In this document: one piece after another, positions 35,718-43,061 of the stretch
Position numbering within the stretch: position 1 is the stretch's first letter
Layout of the letters: each line of letters starts with the position of its first letter
Assembly: GCF_007828955.1 (NCBI RefSeq)
Contig: NZ_VIVR01000001.1
Coordinates: 7,130,001 to 7,194,000, forward strand
Length of the DNA: 64,000 nucleotides
Direction of reading: 5' to 3'
Source: Kitasatospora atroaurantiaca
Lineage (GTDB): Bacteria > Actinomycetota > Actinomycetes > Streptomycetales > Streptomycetaceae
Notes under the pieces: generated by a model
What the model was told of the DNA's origin: nothing
What the model saw: only the letters and a program-made list of their open reading frames with translations
The model's database searches: none
Translations under genes and position numbers: made by a program

Positions 35718-37396
35718 TGGCCGGTGCCGTACTTGTCGAGGACGTTGTCGGTCATCCACTGCTTGAGCCTCTCGCCGGGGCCGGACCGCCAGCTGGAGAT
35801 GGCGTCCTGCACCTCGGAGACCTTCTTCTTGCCGTGGTAGCAGTCCTTGATGGTGTCGTTGACGTTCTGCGCCGCCGCGGCCGAGGAGATCGCCTGGGGC
35901 ATGGTGAAGTTCATGCCCCAGAAGGGCGGCTTGGTGAGGTACTTGACGTTGGCGGCCGACCAGGCCGCGTAGTCCTTGGTGACCTGGTCACCTCCCGGGT
36001 TGCTGATCACGGAGGAGGAGGCGGCCAGGAACGGGAAGGCCGTCGCCTGGACGTCCTTCTTGCCCTCCTCCGTGAAGGTCGGCACGCCGTTGACCCGGGT
36101 GTGGTGGACGCCCTCGACACCGAAGTTGACCAGGGTGTACTCGGCGGTGCCGTAGGGGGCGGCCAGGTAGTTCGCGACGGAGAGGAGTTCCTCGATCTGC
36201 GCGGGCTTCAGGTCGGCGTTGAGGTAGCTGATCATGCTGGCGGAGGCACCCATGTAGATCACCGGTGTGCCTGTTCCGCCGGCGGTGACGGCGTTGAGGG
36301 CGCCGCGCCGGTAGTTCGGGTCCGCGGCGGTGCCGGACTGGTGGTCGGCCAGGTTCCAGGCGCCCAGTCCGCCGCCCGCGATGAGCACCTTCCCGCTGTA
36401 GAAGCGGGTCGCGCCGTTGGCGTTGTCACCGGCGAGCGCGTCCGGGTGCATGTAGCCCGCGGTGGCCAGGCGGTAGTGCCAGTCGAGGGCCTCCAGGAAC
36501 TCCTGGGTCTCGAACGGGTGGACCAGCTTGCCGTTGTCGACCCTCCAGTTCATGGGGACGCCCCAGCTGAACTGGAGGTATGTCCACACGTCGTCGAAGG
36601 CCCACACACCGCGCTTGGCGTCGGTCAGTTCCTTGCCGATGTTCATCAGGTCGTCGGCGGACTTGACCTGCTCGGCCGTGATGCCCCGGCCTTCGAGGAT
36701 GTCCCGGCGGTAGAAGGTGGCTCCCGGGATGCCGAAGCTGGTGGAGAAGCACGGGATCCCGTAGAGCTTGTCGCCCCAGACCCCGTTCTGCCAGGCGCCG
36801 GTGGGGAGGGCGGCCAGGTTCGGGTACTTCTTGATGTTGTCGCCGGACAGGTACGGGGTCAGGTCCGCGAGCTGGCTGCCGACCAGCGAACCGGTGTTGA
36901 ACTTGGCGTTCCACCAGGCCGGCAGGTTGATCCAGTCCGGCAGCTTCTTGGCGGCGGTCATCGTCGGGACGATGGTGTCGTAGGTGTTCCCGTCCGCGGG
37001 CTTGACGGTCAGCTCGACCCCGAGCGCCTTGTTCATCGCCTGGAAGAAGGAGTTGCCGGCCGGCGGGTTGGTGCCCCACAGCGGGGTGACCGCCGTGTAG
37101 CTGCCGCCCTTGCCCGGGACACCGGAGACGCTGGAGGGTGGGGAGGCGGGGTAGGAGAGGTAGGCCGGGTCGGTCGCGGCGTCGGGTCCGCCCTGCACGG
37201 AGGCGATGTCCGGCTTGACCGCGTTGCCGTTCGGCACGTAGGCCGGCAGCGCCGCCTTCAGGCCCTCCTTGGTGTTCGCGCCGGACTTCTTGGCCGAGCC
37301 GCTGCCGCAGGCGGACAGCATCGGCGCCATCGCGGCGGCTCCCGCGACCGTGGCGGCGGTGGTCAGGAAGCTCCTGCGGTTCAACCCGGATCTCAT
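35714..37396 (-). CDS. Oligosaccharide ABC transporter binding lipoprotein (Tat-type signal)
   Basis: A 560-residue substrate-binding protein of the LplA/YtcQ type. The N-terminus NRRSFLTTAATVAGAAAM is a Tat motif followed by the lipobox LSAC, so it is probably a Tat-exported lipoprotein. The mature part contains TPLWGTNPPAGNSFF, LPDWINLPAWWNAKF and WTYLQFSWGVPMNWR, rich in Trp as expected for sugar contact. The start is ATG at 37396. It is the first gene of the leftward operon (SBP, two permeases, LacI, GH42, GH36) and is divergent from GH3. I infer xyloglucan oligosaccharides as ligand from the enzymes around it. Confidence 0.92.
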   Translation of the reverse strand: MRSGLNRRSFLTTAATVAGAAAMAPMLSACGSGSAKKSGANTKEGLKAALPAYVPNGNAVKPDIASVQGGPDAATDPAYLSYPASPPSSVSGVPGKGGSYTAVTPLWGTNPPAGNSFFQAMNKALGVELTVKPADGNTYDTIVPTMTAAKKLPDWINLPAWWNAKFNTGSLVGSQLADLTPYLSGDNIKKYPNLAALPTGAWQNGVWGDKLYGIPCFSTSFGIPGATFYRRDILEGRGITAEQVKSADDLMNIGKELTDAKRGVWAFDDVWTYLQFSWGVPMNWRVDNGKLVHPFETQEFLEALDWHYRLATAGYMHPDALAGDNANGATRFYSGKVLIAGGGLGAWNLADHQSGTAADPNYRRGALNAVTAGGTGTPVIYMGASASMISYLNADLKPAQIEELLSVANYLAAPYGTAEYTLVNFGVEGVHHTRVNGVPTFTEEGKKDVQATAFPFLAASSSVISNPGGDQVTKDYAAWSAANVKYLTKPPFWGMNFTMPQAISSAAAAQNVNDTIKDCYHGKKKVSEVQDAISSWRSGPGERLKQWMTDNVLDKYGTGQ

Positions 37397-37414
37397 GGTG
37401 GCATGGCCCCTCTC

Positions 37415-37448
37415 GTCGAAGCGCGCTCGAACTGTCGAAGCGCTTGCA
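37415..37448. promoter_or_regulatory. Candidate LacI operators O1/O2 at the SBP promoter
   Basis: GTCGAAGCGCGCTCGAAC (37415-37432) and GTCGAAGCGCTTGCA (37434-37448) both begin with GTCGAAGCGC, as does the perfect palindrome at 37552. They lie just upstream of the SBP start, where a repressor would block the leftward operon. Confidence 0.75.
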
Positions 37449-37551
37449 TGTTTCGGCGAGACTAATGACGCGTTACCGGTTGGGCAAGGGGATGAACAAA
37501 TGAAAGGCCGTTTGTGCCTGGGCAGTTGACAGTCGTGTTGGAGCGTGCCAG

Positions 37552-37569
37552 CGTCGAAGCGCTTCGACG
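37552..37569. promoter_or_regulatory. Perfect 18-bp palindromic LacI operator at the GH3 promoter
   Basis: CGTCGAAGCGCTTCGACG is a perfect inverted repeat with the central CG typical of LacI sites. It lies 20 bases downstream of the TTGACA box, over the expected -10/+1 region of the GH3 operon. Confidence 0.85.
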
Positions 37570-37606
37570 TCTGACCGCCACCCAGCCCGCTCGAGGGGTA
37601 TTCCAC

Positions 37607-40462
37607 GTGAGTTCCGTGCCCGCGTCCGCCGCCGGCCTGCCCGCCTACCGCAATCCCACGCTTCCCCTGCGCAAGCGTGTCGACGATCTGCTCCACCGGC
37701 TCACGCCCGACGAGCGGATCGCGATGCTGCACCAGTACGCGCCGGCCGTCCCGCGCCTGGGCGTCGCCCCGTTCCGCACCGGCAGCGAGGCGCTCCACGG
37801 CGTCTCCTGGCTCGGGGAGGCGACCGTCTTCCCGCAGGCCGTCGGCCTCGGCGCCAGCTGGGACGAAGAGCTGCTGCGCCGGGTCGCCGAGGCGGTCTCG
37901 GTCGAGCTGCGCGCCTTCCACTACCACCGCCCGCCGGCCATCGCCGCCGACCGCGGCCCCAACAGCCTGCAGGCCTGGGCCCCGGTACTGAACCTGCTGC
38001 GCGACCCCCGCTGGGGGCGCAACGAGGAGGGCTACTCCGAGGACCCGGTGCACACCGCCCGGCTCGGCGAGGCGTACTGCCGCGGCCTGGCCGGCGACCA
38101 CCCGACCTACCTGCGCTCGGCGCCGGTGCTCAAGCACTTCCTCGCCTACAACAACGAGGACGACCGCTGCACCACCTCCTCCGGCCTGCGCCCGCGGGTG
38201 CTGCAGGAGTACGACCTGGCCGCCTTCCGGCCGGTGGTCGCCGCCGGCGTCGCGACCGGTGCGATGGCCGCCTACAACCTGGTCAACGGCCGCCCCTGCC
38301 ACGTCAGTCCGCTGATCGAGGAGGAGCTGCGCCGCTGGGCGCGGGGCACCGGGCACGAGCTGTTCGTGGTCAGCGACGCCGAGGCCCCGTCCAACCTGGT
38401 CGACCCCGAGCACTACTTCGACGACCACGCCGAGGGCCACGGAGCCGCGCTCAAGGCCGGCATCGACAGCTTCACCGACCACGGCGAGGACAGCGAGACG
38501 GTCGTGGGCCGGCTGCGCGAAGCCCTCGAGCGCGGCCTGATCTCGCAGGACGACATCGACGGCGCGGTCCGCCGCCAGCTCGAAGTGCGCTTCCGCCTCG
38601 GCGAGTTCGACCCGGAGCTGGACCCGTACGCGGGGATCGGTCCGGACGTGGTCAACTGCCCGGAGCACCGCGAGCTCGCCCGGCACGCCGTCGTCGAGAC
38701 GACCGTGCTGCTCAAGAACGACGGTCTGCTCCCGCTGGGCCTCGCCCGCACCTCGCGGGTCGCCGTGATCGGCCCGCTCTCCGACACGCTGTGCGAGGAC
38801 TGGTACAGCGGCACCCTGCCCTACCAGGCCACCGTCGCCGACGGCCTCACCGCCGCGCTCGGCACCCACGGCGGCGAGGTGGTCCGGGTGGAGGGCAGCG
38901 ACCGGATCACGCTGCGGTCGCGCACCACCGGCGAACTGCTCGGCGGCGCCGCGTTCGACGTGACCGACTGGGGACGCGACCGGGTGACCCTGCGCGACGC
39001 CGACACGGGCCGCTACCTCTGCCTCCAGGACGACGCCACCCTGGTCGCCTCCACACAGGTGATCAAGAGCTGGTTCGTCCAGGAGACCTTCCAGCTGGAG
39101 GCGGCCGAGGACGACACCGTCCTGGTGCGCTCCGTCTTCACCGGCCGCTACGCAGCCGTCGTCGACGGCCGCATCACCGTCACCGCCGAGAACGCCGAGG
39201 CCGCCGAGCGCTTCCAGCGCGACCTGCTGCGCGACGGCACCGCCGAGGCCAGGGCCGCCGCCGAGGACGCCGACGTCGCCGTCGTGGTGCTCGGCAACCA
39301 CCCACTGATCAACGGCCGCGAGACCGAGGACCGCATCGACACCGCGCTGCCCGCCGGGCAGGAGGCGCTGCTGCGCGCCGTCGCCGCGGTCCGGCCGCAG
39401 ACCGCGCTGGTGGTGATGAGCAGCTACCCGTACGCCGTGGACTGGGCCGACGCCCACCTGCCCGCCGTGCTGTGGACCTCCCACGGCGGCCAGGAGACCG
39501 GCCACGCGCTGGCCGCCGTGCTGCTCGGCGACGCCGAGCCCGCCGGCCGCCTCCCGCAGACCTGGTACCGGGGCGACGACACCCTGCCGGCGCCGCTGGA
39601 CTACGACATCATCAAGGCCGGCTGGACCTACCAGTACCACCGGGCCGCGCCGCTCTACCCGTTCGGTCACGGGCTCTCCTACACCGAGTTCGCCCACCGC
39701 GACCTGCGCGTGTCCGAGGCGTCGATCGAGCAGGACGGCGCCCTCGACGCCACCCTGACCGTGGCCAATACCGGCCAGCGACCCGGCAGCGAGGTGGTCC
39801 AGCTCTACGTCCGGGCCCTGGACGCCCGCTACCAGGCGCCCCGGCTGCGGCTGGTGGACTTCGCCAAGATCCGCCTGGAGCCGGGCGAGAGCCGCGAGCT
39901 GACCTTCCACCTGCCGGCCGACCGCCTGGCCCACTGGGACGTCGCCACTGGGGCCTTCACCGTCGACCCCGGCGGGTACGAGATTGTCGTCGCCCGCTCG
40001 GCCGAGCACCCGGTGCTCACCGCGCCGCTCACCGTCACCGGACCGGCGCCGCAGCCCCGTTCCCTGGTCGAACGCCGCATCCTGGCGGTCGACTTCGACG
40101 ACCACGCGGACAGCACCGTCGTCGACGTCACCCGCACCGACGGCGACGCCGTCACCCCGGCCGACCCGGCCCAGCCGGCCGTGCTGCTCTTCCGCGGCGT
40201 CGACCTCTCGGGTGCCGTCCGGGTCGAGGCGGAGACCGCCCGGGAGTCCGTCGGTACCGGCGAGGCGCGGCTGGAGTTCCGGGCCGGCGACCAGTTGCTG
40301 GCGAAGATCGACGTCCCGGTCACCGGCGACCGCTACAGCTGGACCACGGTCGGCACCGACCTGTCCGCCCCGCTCCTCGGCGTCCACGATCTGCGGCTGA
40401 CCCTGCATGGCGGCGTGCGCCTGGCCGCGTTCCGCTTCGGCGCAGCCGGCACAGCCGACTGA
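37607..40462 (+). CDS. GH3 beta-glucosidase/beta-xylosidase with an inserted beta-trefoil-like domain
   Basis: A 951-residue cytoplasmic enzyme that removes terminal beta-glucose or beta-xylose. The N-terminal barrel has RTGSEALHGVSWLGEAT, WAPVLNLLRDPRWGRNEEGYSEDP, VLKHFLAYNNED and the nucleophile in LFVVSDAEAPSNLV (D257). The alpha/beta sandwich (VETTVLLKNDGLLPLG) is interrupted at about 385-500 by ITLRSRTTGELLGG and VTLRDADTGRYLCLQDD, which look fascin- or trefoil-like. A fibronectin-III domain (YPFGHGLSYTEF) and a CBM6-like end (about 860-951) follow. I placed the start at GTG 37607 (AGGGG upstream). It is the first gene of the rightward operon GH3-CE7-GH1-GH31, under the LacI palindrome. 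Confidence 0.92.
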   Translation: MSSVPASAAGLPAYRNPTLPLRKRVDDLLHRLTPDERIAMLHQYAPAVPRLGVAPFRTGSEALHGVSWLGEATVFPQAVGLGASWDEELLRRVAEAVSVELRAFHYHRPPAIAADRGPNSLQAWAPVLNLLRDPRWGRNEEGYSEDPVHTARLGEAYCRGLAGDHPTYLRSAPVLKHFLAYNNEDDRCTTSSGLRPRVLQEYDLAAFRPVVAAGVATGAMAAYNLVNGRPCHVSPLIEEELRRWARGTGHELFVVSDAEAPSNLVDPEHYFDDHAEGHGAALKAGIDSFTDHGEDSETVVGRLREALERGLISQDDIDGAVRRQLEVRFRLGEFDPELDPYAGIGPDVVNCPEHRELARHAVVETTVLLKNDGLLPLGLARTSRVAVIGPLSDTLCEDWYSGTLPYQATVADGLTAALGTHGGEVVRVEGSDRITLRSRTTGELLGGAAFDVTDWGRDRVTLRDADTGRYLCLQDDATLVASTQVIKSWFVQETFQLEAAEDDTVLVRSVFTGRYAAVVDGRITVTAENAEAAERFQRDLLRDGTAEARAAAEDADVAVVVLGNHPLINGRETEDRIDTALPAGQEALLRAVAAVRPQTALVVMSSYPYAVDWADAHLPAVLWTSHGGQETGHALAAVLLGDAEPAGRLPQTWYRGDDTLPAPLDYDIIKAGWTYQYHRAAPLYPFGHGLSYTEFAHRDLRVSEASIEQDGALDATLTVANTGQRPGSEVVQLYVRALDARYQAPRLRLVDFAKIRLEPGESRELTFHLPADRLAHWDVATGAFTVDPGGYEIVVARSAEHPVLTAPLTVTGPAPQPRSLVERRILAVDFDDHADSTVVDVTRTDGDAVTPADPAQPAVLLFRGVDLSGAVRVEAETARESVGTGEARLEFRAGDQLLAKIDVPVTGDRYSWTTVGTDLSAPLLGVHDLRLTLHGGVRLAAFRFGAAGTAD

Positions 40463-40482
40463 CGCCCCGTCGCACACGGACC

Positions 40483-40513
40483 GGCGGCCCGCTCATCGGA
40501 TGGGCGGGCCGCC
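40483..40513 (+). terminator. Hairpin between GH3 and CE7 genes
   Basis: A 13-bp stem (40483-40495 with 40501-40513, one wobble) with a 5-base loop lies 20 bases after the GH3 stop. It may attenuate rather than stop transcription, since the next three genes are tightly coupled and point the same way. Confidence 0.55.
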
Positions 40514-40662
40514 ACTCGTCCCGCCCGGTCTCCGACGTTGCACGGCGCGCCCGGTGCCGCATCCGTTCCAGCCCGCTACCCCGCCGCCAGGAGGCGGCCG
40601 CCATGTCGCTGCTCATCCCCCACCACATCAGCTCGTCATCGCTGCACCCGGAGGACGCCCCC

Positions 40663-41646
40663 ATGCCGCTCACAGACCTCGGAGTCGACGAACTCGTCGG
40701 ATACCAACCGGAGTTGACCACCCCGAAGGACTTCGACGCCTTCTGGGAACGGACCCTCGCCGAAGCGCGCTCGCACGGCGGCGAGGTCAAGGCCGACCGC
40801 GTCACCTCCCAGCACCTCCTGCACACCGTGGAGGTCGACGACGTGCGCTTCCCCGGCTGGAACGGCGAGCCGGTCGCCGCCTGGCTGCTGCGCCCGCGCG
40901 GTGCCGACGGGCCGTTGCCGGTCGTCGTCACCTACCTCGGCTACTGCGCCGGCCGCGGCCTGCCCACGGAGCACCTGTTCTGGCCCGCGGCCGGCTACGC
41001 CCAACTCGTCGTGGACAGCCGCGGCCAGGGCCACGACACCCCCGACCGCGGCATGGGCGACGGAACCCAGTGGGTCGAGGGCTTCATGACCCGCGGTATC
41101 GACTCTCCCGAGAACTACTATTACCGGCGGCTGATCACCGACTGCGTGCGTGCCGTGGACGCGGTCGCGCACCTGCCCGGACTCGACAGCGACCGGATCG
41201 TGGTGACCGGCGGCAGCCAGGGCGGCGGCCTGTCCCTCGCCGTGGCCGGCCTGACCGGGGACCGCGTCGCGGCGGTGATGCCGGACGTCCCGTTCCTGTG
41301 CCACTTCCGCCACGCCGCGCAGATCGCCGGCGAGGGGCCGTACCCGGAGATCGCCAAGTACCTGCGCTGGCATAGCCGGCACCGGGTCGGGCCGACCTTC
41401 GACACCCTCGACCACTTCGACGGCGTCCACTTCGCCCGGCGGGCCACCGCCGCCGCCCTGTTCAGCGTCGGACTGATGGACCCGGTCTGCCCGCCCTCCA
41501 CCGTCTACGCCGCCTTCAACCGCTACGCGGGCGAGGACCGCACCATGACGGTCTGGCCGTTCGCCGACCACGGCGGCGGCTGCGGCTCCAACCCGCCCGC
41601 CCAGCTCGCCTGGCTCCACGAGCGCGGCCTCGCGCCGGGGCGGTGA
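40663..41646 (+). CDS. CE7 acetyl(xylan) esterase / cephalosporin-C deacetylase
   Basis: A 327-residue cytoplasmic alpha/beta-hydrolase that removes acetyl groups from sugars, fitting acetylated xyloglucan or xylan oligosaccharides. The triad is S185 in VTGGSQGGGLSLA, D273 in GLMDPVCPP and H303 in FADHGGG. VVDSRGQGHDTPD is the CE7 RGQ motif, here GQGH. Two starts carry good ribosome sites: ATG 40603 and ATG 40663 (GGAGG 8 bases upstream). I prefer 40663 because family members begin near MPLTDLG; the extra 20 residues of the longer form are Ser/His-rich and unconserved. The stop overlaps the GH1 start (GTGA). Confidence 0.9.
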   Translation: MPLTDLGVDELVGYQPELTTPKDFDAFWERTLAEARSHGGEVKADRVTSQHLLHTVEVDDVRFPGWNGEPVAAWLLRPRGADGPLPVVVTYLGYCAGRGLPTEHLFWPAAGYAQLVVDSRGQGHDTPDRGMGDGTQWVEGFMTRGIDSPENYYYRRLITDCVRAVDAVAHLPGLDSDRIVVTGGSQGGGLSLAVAGLTGDRVAAVMPDVPFLCHFRHAAQIAGEGPYPEIAKYLRWHSRHRVGPTFDTLDHFDGVHFARRATAAALFSVGLMDPVCPPSTVYAAFNRYAGEDRTMTVWPFADHGGGCGSNPPAQLAWLHERGLAPGR

Positions 41647-43061
41647 CCGCGTTGAACTCCTGGGAGGAGCCGGACTTCCCCGCACTGCCCGCCGGGTTCC
41701 GCTTCGGCGCCGCCACCGCCGCGTACCAGATCGAGGGCGCCCACGACCTGGACGGCCGTGCCCCCTCCATCTGGGACACCTTCAGCCACACACCCGGACG
41801 CACCCTCGGCGGCGCCACCGGCGACACCGCCTGCGACCACTACCACCGCTACCGGGAGGACGTGACCCTGCTGCGCGGGCTCGGCGTCGACAACTACCGC
41901 TTCTCGATCGCCTGGCCCCGCCTGCTGCCCCAGGGAACCGGCCCGGTGAACCAGAAGGGCCTGGACTTCTACGACCGCCTGATCGACGAGCTGTTCGCTG
42001 CCGGGATCCGACCCGCCGTCACCCTCTACCACTGGGACCTGCCGCAGGCCCTGGAGGACCGCGGCGGCTGGCGCGTCCGGGAGACCGCCGAGGCGTTCGC
42101 GTCGTACGCGGCCCTCGCCGCCGAACGCTACGGCGACCGGGTAGAGCGCTGGATCACCCTCAACGAGCCGTACTGCTCCGCGTTCGTGGGCTACGCCGAA
42201 GGCCGGCACGCCCCCGGCGTCCAGGAGGGCCGTGGCGCGCTCGCCGCCGCACACCACCTGCTGGTTGCCCACGGCCTGGCCGTACGGGAGCTGCGCGCCG
42301 CCGGCGCTCGGGAGGTCGGCATCGCCCTCAACCTGGACCGCATCCACGCCGCCTCCGACCGCCCCGATGACCTCGCCGCCCTGCGCCGCGCCGAGGTGCT
42401 GCACAACGACGTCTGGACCGATCCGCTCCTCGCCGGACGCTACCCCGCGCAGGAGGCCGAGACCTGGGCCGGTCTCGCCGAAGGCCCCTGGCGGCAGCCC
42501 GGCGACCTGGAGGTGATCGGCGCGCCGCTGGACTTCCTCGGCGTCAACTTCTACCGCCCGATCACCGTCGCTGCCGCCCCGCACCGCGCCGACGACATCG
42601 AAGCCCGCACCGCCGTGGACATCGGCGTCACCGAGCTCGACCAGTACGGCACCCCGCACACCACCATGGGCTGGCCGATCGTCCCCGGCGCGCTCACCGA
42701 GCTGCTCTGCGAGCTGCACGCCCGCTACCCGCAGATGCCACCGGTGTGGATCACCGAGAGCGGGGCCGCATTCGAGGATGTGCTAGGCCCGGACGGGAGG
42801 GTCCACGACCCGGAGCGGACCGGCTACCTCGCCGACCACCTCGCCGCCGTCGCCGACTCGGTCGCCGCCGGGGTGGACGTCCGCGGCTTCTACGTCTGGT
42901 CGCTGCTGGACAACTTCGAGTGGGCCCGCGGCTACCAGCAGCGCTTCGGCCTGGTCCATGTCGACTACGACACCCTGACCCGAACGCCCAAGGACAGCTA
43001 CCACTGGTACCGGGGCCTGTTCACCGCGCACCGTGCGCGGACGGAGGAAGCCGCCCGATGA
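41643..43061 (+). CDS. GH1 beta-glucosidase
   Basis: A 472-residue cytoplasmic beta-glucosidase. Signatures are FRFGAATAAYQIEGAHDLDG at the N-terminus, VTLYHWDLPQALEDRGGW, the acid/base Glu in WITLNEPYCSAF (E175), FLGVNFYRP, the nucleophile in VWITESGAAF (E372) and VWSLLDNFEWARGY. The GTG start at 41643 overlaps the CE7 stop and the gene's own stop overlaps GH31 (ATGA), so the three are translationally coupled. It would release glucose from cello-oligosaccharides left after xylose and galactose side chains are removed. Confidence 0.95.
   Translation: MTALNSWEEPDFPALPAGFRFGAATAAYQIEGAHDLDGRAPSIWDTFSHTPGRTLGGATGDTACDHYHRYREDVTLLRGLGVDNYRFSIAWPRLLPQGTGPVNQKGLDFYDRLIDELFAAGIRPAVTLYHWDLPQALEDRGGWRVRETAEAFASYAALAAERYGDRVERWITLNEPYCSAFVGYAEGRHAPGVQEGRGALAAAHHLLVAHGLAVRELRAAGAREVGIALNLDRIHAASDRPDDLAALRRAEVLHNDVWTDPLLAGRYPAQEAETWAGLAEGPWRQPGDLEVIGAPLDFLGVNFYRPITVAAAPHRADDIEARTAVDIGVTELDQYGTPHTTMGWPIVPGALTELLCELHARYPQMPPVWITESGAAFEDVLGPDGRVHDPERTGYLADHLAAVADSVAAGVDVRGFYVWSLLDNFEWARGYQQRFGLVHVDYDTLTRTPKDSYHWYRGLFTAHRARTEEAAR

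Larger units (their letters stand above)
37397..37606. promoter_or_regulatory. Divergent promoter region between SBP and GH3 operons
   Basis: A 210-bp intergenic region, more AT-rich near 37480-37510. A TTGACA at 37526-37531 fits a -35 box for GH3. On the other strand TTGCCC with TTAGTC 16 bases later (near 37490-37465) could serve the SBP gene. Three LacI-type sites are listed separately. Confidence 0.65.

Noticed and set aside
37552..37569. CebR-type cellobiose operator (TGGGAGCGCTCCCA)
   Set aside because: The palindrome shares only the central AGCGCT; its flanks differ, so it is not a CebR box.
37397..40477. N-terminal extension of the SBP gene by about 1,000 codons, opposite GH3
   Set aside because: A Tat signal and lipobox begin at 37396 and the extension is antisense to a clear GH3 gene.
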